A stretch of DNA of 64,000 nt from Aidingimonas lacisalsi (lineage in GTDB: Bacteria > Pseudomonadota > Gammaproteobacteria > Pseudomonadales > Halomonadaceae): assembly GCF_008079445.1 (NCBI RefSeq), contig NZ_VRYH01000003.1, forward strand, positions 542,466 to 606,465, read 5' to 3'. Positions 54,739 through 63,427 of the stretch are shown here, piece by piece. The notes under the pieces are model-generated. The model searched no databases, was not told where the DNA came from, and saw only the letters and a list, made by a program, of their open reading frames with translations. Both the position numbers and the translations under genes were made by a program. The stretch's first letter is position 1, and each line of letters begins with the position of its first letter.

Positions 54739-54827
54739 GTTCACCTCATGTGTTGTTGTTTCATTGAGCGGTGCATCAGCTGATTGTTCTAAATGCCTCC
54801 TATGCTGAAAGATGTCATCGGTCATTA

Positions 54828-55961
54828 TTAATAGGCTTCAACCAACAGGTTGTACAAGTCGTCTGTGTCCAGAGGCCTGGGGTTGGTTGCTGTAGAATGA
54901 TCTTCCAAGGCCCACTGTGCCGCTTCCTCCAAGATATCTTCTGGAACTCCCATGTCGCGTAGGCGAGTCGGGATATTGAGCTTTTTATTCAGGTTGTAAA
55001 AAAACTGATCTGGTGTTTCGTCTACTTTTACATTGATGATGCTGCTTATTCTTTTGTATTTCTCCATGCAATAGCTTTCATTGAAGCGTAGTACGGCTGG
55101 CAGCAATACCGCATTAAGAGTACCGTGATGTAAGTTGAGGTCGTGATACCCTCCTAACGCATGAGATAATGAATGTACACCACCTAACCCTTTCTGAAAG
55201 GCAAGGGCGCCCTCTAGGGAGGCCATCATCATTTCGGAGCGTACACTGATATCATTTTGTTCGTTTACCGCCGCTTCGATATTCGTTATTGCGCGTGATA
55301 AACCGTCAAGAGCAATGGCCTCTGCCGGTGGATTAATCTTGGGGCTAAGGTATGTTTCGATGCAGTGTGCGATAGCGTCCATGCCTGTGGTTGCCGTTAA
55401 AGACCGGGGCAGGTCCATGGTAAGCTCGGGATCACAGATTGCTGTTGTCGGTATGAGATGCGGAGACAGTAAGCCGAGTTTTCTATTGTCATGCATAGTG
55501 ATGAGAGTGGCTCGCCCTACTTCACTTCCCGTGCCGGCAGTCGTTGGTACTGCTATCAAGTCAGGCATATTGGAAGTGATCTTTTCACTGCCTTTCTCTA
55601 TGGCTGCGTATTGACGTAGCGGGCCTGGATGCGTCGCCAGCAGCCTGACCGCTTTCGATAAATCGATGCATGAACCCCCACCAAAGGCAATAAGACCGTC
55701 ACACTCTTGTCGACGCATTGTTTCCAGTGCCTCTCCGACAGCCGCTTCTGTGGGGTTGGAGGGCGTTGCATCGTAAATCAATGATGGAGTCACGTAACTT
55801 GATGCGTCGATGACTTTATTGATTATGCTTGAGGAGCTCAAGCCTTTGTCAGTAATCAGTAACGGCCTTTTTATATTGAGCCGCTGCAGGGTTTCGTCTA
55901 GCTGAAATAGCGCATCATCCCCAAACTCAATTCTTGTTAAATAGTTGATTGTGAATGACAT
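54828..55961 (-). CDS. Iron-containing alcohol dehydrogenase
   Basis: The 377-residue protein belongs to the group III Fe-ADH family. It has the NAD-binding GGGSCIDLSKAVRLL near residue 95, PTTAGTGSEVGRATLI near 140 and metal-ligand histidines in DAIAHCIETYLS, VHSLSHALGGYHDLNLHHG. It heads the operon with TctCBA and an Ldh-type enzyme. In this setting it may interconvert a hydroxy and a keto or aldehyde acid taken up by the Tct system. AGGAG precedes the ATG. Confidence 0.9.
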   Translation of the reverse strand: MSFTINYLTRIEFGDDALFQLDETLQRLNIKRPLLITDKGLSSSSIINKVIDASSYVTPSLIYDATPSNPTEAAVGEALETMRRQECDGLIAFGGGSCIDLSKAVRLLATHPGPLRQYAAIEKGSEKITSNMPDLIAVPTTAGTGSEVGRATLITMHDNRKLGLLSPHLIPTTAICDPELTMDLPRSLTATTGMDAIAHCIETYLSPKINPPAEAIALDGLSRAITNIEAAVNEQNDISVRSEMMMASLEGALAFQKGLGGVHSLSHALGGYHDLNLHHGTLNAVLLPAVLRFNESYCMEKYKRISSIINVKVDETPDQFFYNLNKKLNIPTRLRDMGVPEDILEEAAQWALEDHSTATNPRPLDTDDLYNLLVEAY

Positions 55962-56727
55962 ATCATCTCCTGATGGGACTGAATATTGGGCTGATGGCTT
56001 GTCAAAAAAAGCTGTCTTGTCATCCTTATGAAGTGTTGGTTAGTTGCAGTATTTGTGTATTAGCCAATGTTGTTGGGTTTCGGTGCAGTGCTAATAAATT
56101 AGCGATTACTGTTACCTGCCAATGGCCATTGTCTGCAAAAGCACATTAACTGTTCTTACAGGGGAAGGTAGAACCTATCATACCTTCATACTATACGACT
56201 TTCGTCGCTTCCATGGGATTTCTCTTGGGAGAAATGCTGGATATTACCGAACGGACTAACGTCCTCACGTCATCGTTATCGGCACCGTGGATGTCTCTAG
56301 TGGCCATGGTTAAGGGATCTCCGTGGATGCTCTGGATATTCGTCTCGATGGAGCAATCACTTCGAGACTCACTCCAGTCCCATGCTTAGACCCGCGCCGT
56401 ACGGCTTGAAGCCGGTGTCGAGTACCTCCCACAGGTCGGCTTCCGTTCACAAGGGCGAGTTATGTTCTGGCCCAAGTTTAGTCCCATTTGCCTTCCTCAT
56501 TGTCATTATTGTGGCTTTTTCTTGAGCCATGGCGAAGTAGCCAACCTATAGTTAATGAACATTGCATTCAATATTCATTAATTGGGACGATAGTCTAATC
56601 GATGACGGAGCCGGGGTCGTGAAAGGCTGTCGCTGGAGAAGAGATGTTGGCCGATGTAGACAGCGTGACGTCGTCTGCGCGTATGATGCTGCATGTGCTT
56701 CAGGGGACATGATGCCGATTGAGGCAT
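55962..56727. other. 766-bp non-coding region at the edge of the AT-rich operon
   Basis: I see no intact gene here. The first part should hold the promoter of the iron-ADH/Tct operon. A GGTATGATAGG motif (minus strand, 56174-56184) repeats ten bases of the site at 39084. A stretch at 56369-56440 reads on the minus strand as EADLWEVLDTGFKPYGAGL followed shortly by a stop, which looks like a coding remnant but matches no family I recognise. Composition changes from AT-rich to normal through this region, consistent with an insertion boundary. Confidence 0.45.
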
Positions 56728-56949
56728 TCAGGCCCCATGTTTCTCACGTAATGGATCGAGCAGCGCCCCCAGGCCGTTGTGGTCGATTTCATGCATCAGG
56801 TGCAGCAGCCGGCCGATCTCGCCGGACGGGAATCCCTCTCGGGCGAACCAGTTGAGATAGGGGCCGGGTAGGTTGGCGATCAACCGGCCTTCATACTTGC
56901 CGAACGGCATCCTGCGGGTGACCAGCTTCTCCAGATCCTCGGGGTTCAC
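56728..56949 (-). CDS. DUF3820-family small protein
   Basis: The 73-residue protein shows the DUF3820 core MPFGKYEGRLIANLPGPYLNWFAREGFPSGEIGRLL, a family linked by name to quorum-sensing-regulated virulence factors but without a known reaction. I chose the GTG at 56949 because AAGGAG lies just upstream; a longer frame to 57108 has an unrelated N-terminus. It stands alone. Confidence 0.85.
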   Translation of the reverse strand: MNPEDLEKLVTRRMPFGKYEGRLIANLPGPYLNWFAREGFPSGEIGRLLHLMHEIDHNGLGALLDPLREKHGA

Positions 56950-57218
56950 AATACGCTCCTTGATGGTCTTGAATGTGTTACCGGCGCGCTGCCCGGCGGC
57001 ACTGTTTCTGAATATGCTGGCGCTGCTTGTGTGTAGCGTGAATCGGCTGGCCGAATGTATCGGATCATTCAGGCATCCATGAATCCGTACTGCACTGATC
57101 GGGCACAAGCTGAACCTGCCTGACGATCCTCACTGGGTACGTAAATCGCCGTCATGAGACACGCTGTTCTTTGGTCTAGGCTGGGAGTCATGACACGACA
57201 ACGCCTAGGAGCGTCATT

Positions 57219-57830
57219 ATGACACTGGAATTTTTCGCAACCTCGCTCATCGTGGTTCTGCTGCCGGGGACAGGCGTCCTCTACACGCTTGCGCATGGAG
57301 TCGGCAGCGGCTGGCGGGCAAGTGTAGTTGCCGCCCTTGGCTGTACTCTCGGAATCGTTCCACATATCATCGCCAGTATTGCTGGCCTTGCTGCTCTTCT
57401 CCATACCAGTGCGTTGGCTTTCCAGTTCGTTAAATACCTTGGCGTAGCCTATCTGTTTTACATGGCGTGGAGTGTGTTGCAAGAGGGGGGAGCACTACAG
57501 ATGTCGGGACAGAGAACAACCACTTCCGACGTCAAGATCATCGTTAACGGCCTCTTGCTGAATATCCTGAATCCCAAGTTGTCCTTGTTCTTCCTGGCAT
57601 TTCTGCCCCAGTTCATACCGAGTCATACACCCGAGCCAACCTACTATATGCTTAGCCTTGCAGCGATGTTCATGCTTTTGACATTCATCGTGTTTGTCGG
57701 CTATGGGGCGTTTGCATCAGCCACGCGACGGTATATCACTTCAAAGCCCGGGGTAATGGCGTGGTTCAGGCGCGGCTTTGCGGGAGCGTTCGGAGTCCTT
57801 GGGGTGAGGCTCGCGTTGTCCGACCGGTAA
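57219..57830 (+). CDS. LysE/RhtB-family exporter
   Basis: The 203-residue protein has about six hydrophobic segments and the family start FATSLIVVLLPGTGVLYTLAHGVGSGW, plus NILNPKLSLFFLAFLPQF near residue 112. The usual PGP motif appears as PGTG. It is probably an amino acid or metabolite exporter. AGGAG precedes the ATG. No divergent regulator is present. Confidence 0.88.
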   Translation: MTLEFFATSLIVVLLPGTGVLYTLAHGVGSGWRASVVAALGCTLGIVPHIIASIAGLAALLHTSALAFQFVKYLGVAYLFYMAWSVLQEGGALQMSGQRTTTSDVKIIVNGLLLNILNPKLSLFFLAFLPQFIPSHTPEPTYYMLSLAAMFMLLTFIVFVGYGAFASATRRYITSKPGVMAWFRRGFAGAFGVLGVRLALSDR

Positions 57831-57935
57831 CGAGGTCGGTCATCGTTTGCCGGATGCCACTGAACAGTTCACTGCTCCCGTGCGGCAACCGCTGGCCGGC
57901 TCCCACACGGCAGGGCGTCATTGTCGGAGGAAATC

Positions 57936-58340
57936 ATGAAACCGAAAATCAGTCTTATCACGCTCGGAGTGGATGATCTGGATCGGGCCACGCGCTTTTA
58001 CGGTGAAGGCCTGGGGCTGCCGAAGCACGACGTTGAAGGCGGCGATATAGCCTTCTTCAGCCTGGAGGGAACATGGTTGGCGCTCTATCCCCGGGAGGAG
58101 CTCGCGAAGGACATCGGATCAACGGTGACCACCCAGTCAGGATTCAGTGGCATTACGCTTGCCCACAATGTGGCCACCAAGTCAGATGTTGATGACGTTC
58201 TCGACCAGGCGGTATCAGCAGGTGCCACGCTTATCAAGCCGGCACAGGACGTTTTCTGGGGTGGATACTCCGGTTACTTTCAAGATACAGAAGGGCACTA
58301 CTGGGAAGTGGCATACAACCCCTATCAGGACCTGACGTAA
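57936..58340 (+). CDS. VOC-family (glyoxalase/bleomycin resistance-like) protein
   Basis: The 134-residue protein has two VOC half-motifs, LITLGVDDLDRATRFYGEGLGLP at the N-terminus and GYSGYFQDTEGHYWEVAYNP at the C-terminus. Metal ligand Glu is likely in the latter. It resembles uncharacterised lactoylglutathione lyase-like proteins. GGAGG precedes ATG 57936. It may share a transcript with the LysE gene 105 bases upstream. Confidence 0.9.
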   Translation: MKPKISLITLGVDDLDRATRFYGEGLGLPKHDVEGGDIAFFSLEGTWLALYPREELAKDIGSTVTTQSGFSGITLAHNVATKSDVDDVLDQAVSAGATLIKPAQDVFWGGYSGYFQDTEGHYWEVAYNPYQDLT

Positions 58341-58371
58341 TGGTGGAGCCTGGCGCTGCAATTAAAACCGC

Positions 58372-58409
58372 CATGGCGATTCGTTCGCCATGACGGCCGA
58401 CAGTCGGCC
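58372..58409. terminator. Hairpin pair between converging genes
   Basis: CATGGCGA / TCGCCATG (58372-58379, 58385-58392) and GGCCGAC / GTCGGCC (58395-58409) are two adjacent hairpins between the VOC gene and the rhodanese gene. No U-run follows, so terminator activity is only plausible. Confidence 0.4.
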
Positions 58410-58458
58410 CATCCTCCAGGGCGGAGGGTGGCTCAATGAAGCAGGCTGCACGCTATGC

Positions 58459-58785
58459 TCAAGCGGCCTGCTGTTGCTCGAACCAATCCTTGGTACCGCC
58501 TTCGTAATCGTAGACGTGACTGAAACCGGCTTCCTCGAGCTTCTTGGCTGCCTTGGGTGAAGCATCGCAATCGAAGTTCGCACAGTACACAACGATCTTG
58601 CGATCCTTGTGTCCGGCTAGCGCCTCGACTTTTTCGGCGAAATCGGGATCGCCTGCAGGCACATTCACCGAGGTGCGAATGTGTTCCTTGTTGAAGGCGT
58701 CTCGCGGCAGCACGTTGAGTAGCACGAAGTCCTCGTGCTCGGTTTCGTTCATGGTTTTCAGGTCATCACGGGTGATCGCTTTCAT
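58459..58785 (-). CDS. Rhodanese-like domain protein
   Basis: The 108-residue single-domain rhodanese has the active-site Cys in VVYCANFDC near residue 68 and the family element GDPDFAEKVEALAGHKDR before it. Such proteins transfer sulfane sulfur or bind cyanide/thiosulfate. GGAGG stands six bases before ATG 58785. A short Ala-rich gene with its own strong ribosome-binding site lies 42 bases upstream on the same strand. Confidence 0.9.
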   Translation of the reverse strand: MKAITRDDLKTMNETEHEDFVLLNVLPRDAFNKEHIRTSVNVPAGDPDFAEKVEALAGHKDRKIVVYCANFDCDASPKAAKKLEEAGFSHVYDYEGGTKDWFEQQQAA

Positions 58786-58827
58786 GGAGTTCCTCCCTGG
58801 CAACAGGTCGTGAATGACGTAACTGGC

Positions 58828-58896
58828 TCAGGCCGCAATCGCCTGAGCGGCTTGCGCCGCGGGCTGTTGACCTGTCATGGCCGTTCCGACATCCAT
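58828..58896 (-). CDS. Tiny Ala/Gln-rich protein (22 aa)
   Basis: A 22-codon frame starts MDVGTAMTGQQ and ends in an Ala-Gln-rich tail. AGGAGG lies five bases before its ATG, one of the best ribosome-binding sites in the window. The MDV opening recalls short YjfB-like proteins, but the sequence is too short to assign. It may be a leader peptide or small protein co-transcribed with the rhodanese gene. Confidence 0.45.
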   Translation of the reverse strand: MDVGTAMTGQQPAAQAAQAIAA

Positions 58897-59036
58897 GGTG
58901 GCCTCCTGTTGCTTGCTGCGTGTGAGGGCTATGCTAGCCCTACACTCATCATGACAGGAGGATTGCCGCCTGAGTTCCAATTGCCGGCAGGCGTTTGATG
59001 GCGGCTCGACTTCCTCTTCATCCAGTGAGCGTGCAC

Positions 59037-59477
59037 ATGACCAAGCAAGAGCTCCTCAAGCTATATCGGGACTACATTGCCTGCCTGAACGATCAAGACT
59101 GGCCATCGTTGGGGCGCTTCGTCAGCATCGACGTCGAGCACAACGGCAGGCAGCTTGGGGTGCCGGGCTATCGTGAAATGCTGGAGAAAGACTTCGAAGC
59201 GATACCGGATTTGTACTTCAACGTCGAACGCTTGATCGCTGACCCGCCGTGTATCGCGAGTCGGCTGCGTTTCGACTGCACGCCGACGGGAAGGTTTCTC
59301 GATCTCGAGGTAAACGGAAAGACGGTCTCGTTTGCAGAGAACGTGTTCTATGAATGCGAGAACGGAAAGATTGCTCGGGTCTGGTCGGTCATCGACAAGA
59401 TTGCTATCGAGGCACAATTGCGGCTCAGCGACAAGCCAGGCGACAGCGTCCGTATCCCGAATGGCGATAGGCGTTGA
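59037..59477 (+). CDS. SnoaL-like (ester cyclase/NTF2-fold) protein
   Basis: The 146-residue protein has the SnoaL/NTF2-like pattern LYRDYIACLNDQDWPSLGRFVSIDVEHNG near the N-terminus and VFYECENGKIARVWSVIDK near the C-terminus. Family members include small isomerases, cyclases and binding proteins, so no reaction can be named. I use ATG 59037, where family similarity begins; an ATG at 58998 is also possible. It ends four bases before the convergent GntR gene. Confidence 0.8.
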   Translation: MTKQELLKLYRDYIACLNDQDWPSLGRFVSIDVEHNGRQLGVPGYREMLEKDFEAIPDLYFNVERLIADPPCIASRLRFDCTPTGRFLDLEVNGKTVSFAENVFYECENGKIARVWSVIDKIAIEAQLRLSDKPGDSVRIPNGDRR

Positions 59478-59481
59478 TCGC

Positions 59482-60270
59482 TCACGGCCCCGCCTGATCC
59501 GACAACGGTTTGAGGTAGGGCAGCGGGTCGAACGATTTGTGGCGTACCATGTAATCGATACGGCCGAGCACCCGATCCAGTGCGCCGCGTAAGTGGTCTT
59601 CGAGGAGTCCGGCGGCGTTATTCGGCTGGCCGGCCTGGAGTGTCTGGACGATCGCTAGGTGTTCTTCCATGAAAGGATCGACGTCGTAGGCGGAGGGCGT
59701 CGTGTCGTAGAGGTGGGCGTTGGCGATCAGCAGGGCATGATAGTGCTGCAGCGTCTCGATCAGGATCTGGTTGTCGCCGTACGAGAGCAGTTCCACGTGC
59801 AGCCGTCGCTCCAGCCGGTCATACTTCTGGGGAAGCACGATGTCAGGTTGACTGAGCATCGCATCGAGTTCGTGCCTCATGTCGTCGAGTAGCTGGCGGG
59901 GCAGGTTCGGCGTCGCATGGCGCAGGGCCTTGGGTTCCAGGATCCAGCGCATTTCATAAAGCTGGGTGATGCGTTCGGAGGTCAGCGTGGGTAGCAACCA
60001 CCGGCCGCGTTGATCCTTGCGAAGGATGCCGACATGTTTCAGTCGCGCCAGGACTTCTCGCGCCACCGTACGGCTGACGCCATAGCTGGCGGCCAGCTCG
60101 GTCTCGATGATTCGCCAGGCGCCGTAGGCCGAGCGGGCGACCGCCTGGCGCGATACATCCTGATAGATGGCTTCCCAACTGGCCGTGTTGACCAGGGCGG
60201 CGTGTTCGGTCGGGAGATCGGCGTCCTTGCTCGCCTGGTATTCCGGTGGGGCAGTCGAGGACACCGTCAC
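59482..60270 (-). CDS. GntR-family (FCD) transcriptional regulator
   Basis: The 262-residue protein has a GntR winged helix (IETELAASYGVSRTVAREVLARLKHVGIL, about residues 55-85) and an FCD domain with EEHLAIVQTLQAG and DHLRGALDR. The only start upstream of the conserved part is a GTG at 60270 with a poor ribosome-binding site. The preceding bases belong to a truncated dehydrogenase gene on the other strand, so the native start and promoter may have been lost or replaced. Confidence 0.82.
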   Translation of the reverse strand: MTVSSTAPPEYQASKDADLPTEHAALVNTASWEAIYQDVSRQAVARSAYGAWRIIETELAASYGVSRTVAREVLARLKHVGILRKDQRGRWLLPTLTSERITQLYEMRWILEPKALRHATPNLPRQLLDDMRHELDAMLSQPDIVLPQKYDRLERRLHVELLSYGDNQILIETLQHYHALLIANAHLYDTTPSAYDVDPFMEEHLAIVQTLQAGQPNNAAGLLEDHLRGALDRVLGRIDYMVRHKSFDPLPYLKPLSDQAGP

Positions 60271-60272
60271 GC

Positions 60273-60482
60273 CCCGGCACGGTCGAAAGCCCGTCGCTGG
60301 TCGACCGCATGCATGCTACCGGCGATGCCCAGGCCGCGCGTGAGGCCTTCATCAGCCGCCAGCCGATGGGTCGACTGGGCCGTCCCGAGGAGATCGCCGC
60401 CCTGGCGGTCCACCTTGCCTCGGATGAATCCGCCTATACCACGGGTGCCATCTATGCCGTCGATGGTGGGGCGATGTTGTAA
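60273..60482 (+). pseudogene. Remnant of a ketodeoxyfuconate-dehydrogenase-type SDR gene
   Basis: These 69 codons read [13 protein letters not shown], then ISRQPMGRLGRPEEIAALA, ESAYTTG and VDGGAML before a stop. They match the C-terminal third of the SDR at 49.8-50.5 kb. The Rossmann motif and catalytic Tyr-Lys are absent, and homology begins abruptly at 60273, three bases from the GntR start. It is a 5'-deleted gene fragment left by recombination. Confidence 0.8.
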
Positions 60483-60550
60483 TCGGAACGTTTAGACGGC
60501 AAGCCCGCGTGTTCTGCTTTATCTCGTTTTCCTCGCACTGTCGTTGGCGT

Positions 60551-61279
60551 TTAGGCACTGGCGGTGGGGCGGACGACGATCTCGCTGGTATCGACATCGC
60601 TAGGCTGATCGATCACATGGGCGATCGCGGCGGCAATGGCTTCGGGCTTGAGGGCGATCTGGCGGTAGGCTTGCATCGCCTCGGCGGCGCTGGCGTCGGT
60701 GATGGTGTCGGCCAGTTCCGATTCCACCACGCCGGGGTAGACGCAGGTCACGCGGAGCTTGTCGTGTTCCTGGCGCAGCCCATCGGAAAGCGCGCGTACG
60801 GCATACTTGGTCGCACAGTAGACGGCGCCGGTGGGTACCACATAGAGGCCGCCGATGGATGAGATGTTGATGATCTGTCCGCTGCCCTGAGACTGCATGG
60901 TCGGCAGGACGGCGGCGATGCCATGCAGCACGCCGCGGATGTTGACGTCGATCATGCGGTCCCACTCGTCGAGCTTGAGCGAGGCCAGGGGAGAGAGCGG
61001 CATGACGCCGGCATTGTTGATGATGACGTCGATGCGGTCGTGGCGCTCCAGCGCGGCATCGGTGAAGGCTTGCACGTCTTCCCGCTGCGTCACATCCAGG
61101 GCGCGATAGTCCACCTGGCCGCCGTCGGCGCGAATGGTGCGTGCCAGCGCCTCCAGCCTGTCGGTACGGCGTGCGCCGATCGCCAGGCGATGGCCCTGTC
61201 GTGCCAACAGCAGGGCCGTGGCTTCGCCAATGCCGCTGCTGGCACCGGTAAGAAGAATGACTTTCGAGGCTTGACTCAT
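60551..61279 (-). CDS. SDR-family oxidoreductase
   Basis: The 242-residue protein has LLTGASSGIGEATALLLARQG, IINNAGVMPLSPL near residue 85, NISSIGGL with catalytic Ser and YCATKYAVRAL (Tyr-x3-Lys near 157). It resembles YdfG/clavaldehyde-type NADP-dependent reductases. The ATG is at 61279; the open frame further upstream is not supported. It is divergent from an AraC regulator of the family often paired with such reductases, so it is that regulator's probable target. Confidence 0.9.
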   Translation of the reverse strand: MSQASKVILLTGASSGIGEATALLLARQGHRLAIGARRTDRLEALARTIRADGGQVDYRALDVTQREDVQAFTDAALERHDRIDVIINNAGVMPLSPLASLKLDEWDRMIDVNIRGVLHGIAAVLPTMQSQGSGQIINISSIGGLYVVPTGAVYCATKYAVRALSDGLRQEHDKLRVTCVYPGVVESELADTITDASAAEAMQAYRQIALKPEAIAAAIAHVIDQPSDVDTSEIVVRPTASA

Positions 61280-61496
61280 GATGAAACGTCTCCGTATTGG
61301 TGACCAAGGCATCCGCAAGCGGAACGCCGGGTATAGGTCGAACGACCATGAGTGAAAGCTTAGAGGCGCGGGCTGCGATGGGGCAGATGCATTGCTATTG
61401 CGTGTTTGCCTAAAACTATTGTTATGGATGTCTTGGGATAATTTTTTCCCGAGCATGATAGTCTGATTGTAATCTTCTCGAGTTAGTGCTTTTGTC

Positions 61497-62441
61497 ATGA
61501 CAAACTCGCTTACACCCTTGCCTCATGCGCGGATGGTCGAGCGGCTTTATCAACTCGCTCCCGGTGAGGGGTATACGGAGTCGTTGCTGGAGGGAGTGCG
61601 ATTCATGCGTTCGAATCGCCCCTTGCGGCATACGCCGGTGCTCTATGAGCCGAGTATCGTGATCGTCTGCCAGGGGCGTAAGTGGGGGTTTTTGGGGGAT
61701 GAGGTCTACCGCTACGATCCCCTGCACTATCTCGTGCTGTCGGTGCCGCTGCCGTTCACCTCGGAAACCGAGGCCAGCCCCGAGGAGCCGCTGCTGGCGA
61801 TTGCGATACGTCTGGATATGGCAATGGTGGCGGACCTGGTGTTGAGACTGGAGCAATCGGAGGGGCACGCGCTGGCCGCGCCAAGTGGCATCGTCTCCAC
61901 GCCACTGGGGGAACCCATGGCGAACGCGACGCTGCGCCTGCTCGAGGCGCTCTCTTCGCCGCTGGAGGCACAGATACTGGCGCCGAATATCGTGCGTGAA
62001 ATCTACTATCGCGTGCTAGTCGGCGAGCAAGGCGGAAGCCTGCGCTCAGCGCTTGCCCGGCAAGGGCAGTTCGGCAGGATCGCCAAGGCGTTGAACCGCA
62101 TTCATGCCGATTACGCCGAGCCTCTCGAGGTCGGGCGCCTGGCCAACGACGTCGGTATGAGCACACCGGTCTTTCATGTGCACTTCAAGGCGGTGACACG
62201 AACCTCTCCGCTGCAGTACATCAAGTCGACGCGGCTACATCACGCCCGCTTGATGATGATACGTGATAGTCTGACGGCGGCGGGTGCCGCGGCCCGGGTA
62301 GGCTACGAGAGCCCGTCGCAGTTCAGTCGTGAATTCAAACGGTTTTTCGGCCGCCCACCGGGCGAGGAAGTGCGTGAGATGAGGGCGAGCTTGGCACTAC
62401 TGCCTTCCTCCCGGGCGATGAACCTGGCGCAACCGCATTGA
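61497..62441 (+). CDS. AraC-family regulator with AraC_N domain
   Basis: The 314-residue protein has an N-terminal AraC_N (YqhC-like) sensing domain (PSIVIVCQGRKWGFLGDEVYRYDPLHYL) and C-terminal paired helix-turn-helix motifs (AEPLEVGRLANDVGMSTPVFHVHFK and RVGYESPSQFSREFKRFFG). YqhC-type regulators respond to aldehydes or other electrophiles and activate an adjacent reductase. The divergent SDR fits this pattern. Confidence 0.92.
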   Translation: MTNSLTPLPHARMVERLYQLAPGEGYTESLLEGVRFMRSNRPLRHTPVLYEPSIVIVCQGRKWGFLGDEVYRYDPLHYLVLSVPLPFTSETEASPEEPLLAIAIRLDMAMVADLVLRLEQSEGHALAAPSGIVSTPLGEPMANATLRLLEALSSPLEAQILAPNIVREIYYRVLVGEQGGSLRSALARQGQFGRIAKALNRIHADYAEPLEVGRLANDVGMSTPVFHVHFKAVTRTSPLQYIKSTRLHHARLMMIRDSLTAAGAAARVGYESPSQFSREFKRFFGRPPGEEVREMRASLALLPSSRAMNLAQPH

Positions 62442-62482
62442 CGAGCGATCATGGAGACGATTCACATCGCTGGGGCAGACAC

Positions 62483-63427
62483 ATGGATGATTCCGAGACA
62501 CAGGGAATCCTGATCATCATTGCCGCGGTTGCGGCAATGGCGACAGGGGATGCCTTCATCAAGTTTTTCGCCGATGCGATCCCGTTGGATTGGCTCATCG
62601 CCGGTCGCTCGGTCTTTGCCGTCGTACTGCTCCTATCGTTCGGCTCGATCGTGTCGAGATCCTTGCCTAGGCTGCGACGCGAAAAACTCGGGGTTTACGG
62701 GCTGATCGTCGTACGCAGTCTGCTGCTTGCGATGATGTGGCTGTGCTATTACATCGCGTTGCCCCATATGTCTTTCTCACTCGCTGCCGCGCTACTGTAC
62801 ACGACACCGGTGTTCATCTGCGTCTTCAGTTCGGTGCTGCGAATCGAGTCGCTGAGCCTGCGACGCGTCAGCGCGATCGTCATCGGTTTTGCCGGCGTCG
62901 TTGTGGCACTTCAGCCATGGCGAGAGGAGGTGAACGCTTACCTCTTCCTCCCGATCATTGCGGCGGCGCTCTATGCCGTTGCCCAGTTGCTCACGCGCAC
63001 CAACCTGAACTCCGAGAGTTCGACCGCACTCGCGGCGGCAATGAACGGCGCGTTGTGCCTCGTCGCGATGGTCAGCGTGTGTGGCTTCGTCGACATTTCG
63101 CCGAACTCGTACAGCATCGGTCAGGCGATTGACCAGACCACATGGCTCGAACTGCTGCTGAAGCTCATGATGCTGGCGGTACTCATCAGTATTACCGCGA
63201 CGCTGACGGCCAAGGCCTTTCAGGTTGGCTCTCCCACCATCGTGGGCGTGTTCGACTACGCCTATCTCGTCTTCGCGGCGTTCTGGGGCATCGTGCTGTT
63301 CAGCGAGATTCCCTCGATTTATCAGTTCATGGGCATGCTGTTGATCGTAATCGCCGGCGTGCTTCTATTGCCCCTCACCTCGACGCTTCGCCTCGGTCGG
63401 TTGTTTAAAGTCTTTTCGGGCAGGTAG
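62483..63427 (+). CDS. EamA/DMT-family transporter
   Basis: The 314-residue protein has about ten hydrophobic segments in two EamA repeats, with the family-like AMATGDAFIKFFADAIPLDWLIAGRS opening. It resembles S-adenosylmethionine or metabolite exporters of the DMT superfamily. I use ATG 62483; an in-frame TTG at 62438 overlaps the AraC stop and would couple the two genes. The substrate is unknown. Confidence 0.87.
   Translation: MDDSETQGILIIIAAVAAMATGDAFIKFFADAIPLDWLIAGRSVFAVVLLLSFGSIVSRSLPRLRREKLGVYGLIVVRSLLLAMMWLCYYIALPHMSFSLAAALLYTTPVFICVFSSVLRIESLSLRRVSAIVIGFAGVVVALQPWREEVNAYLFLPIIAAALYAVAQLLTRTNLNSESSTALAAAMNGALCLVAMVSVCGFVDISPNSYSIGQAIDQTTWLELLLKLMMLAVLISITATLTAKAFQVGSPTIVGVFDYAYLVFAAFWGIVLFSEIPSIYQFMGMLLIVIAGVLLLPLTSTLRLGRLFKVFSGR

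Noticed and set aside
56440..56560. Short minus-strand frame beginning MAQEKATIMTMRK as a possible transposase remnant
   Set aside because: It is only 27 codons with no transposase motif, and no terminal inverted repeats or target duplications are visible nearby.
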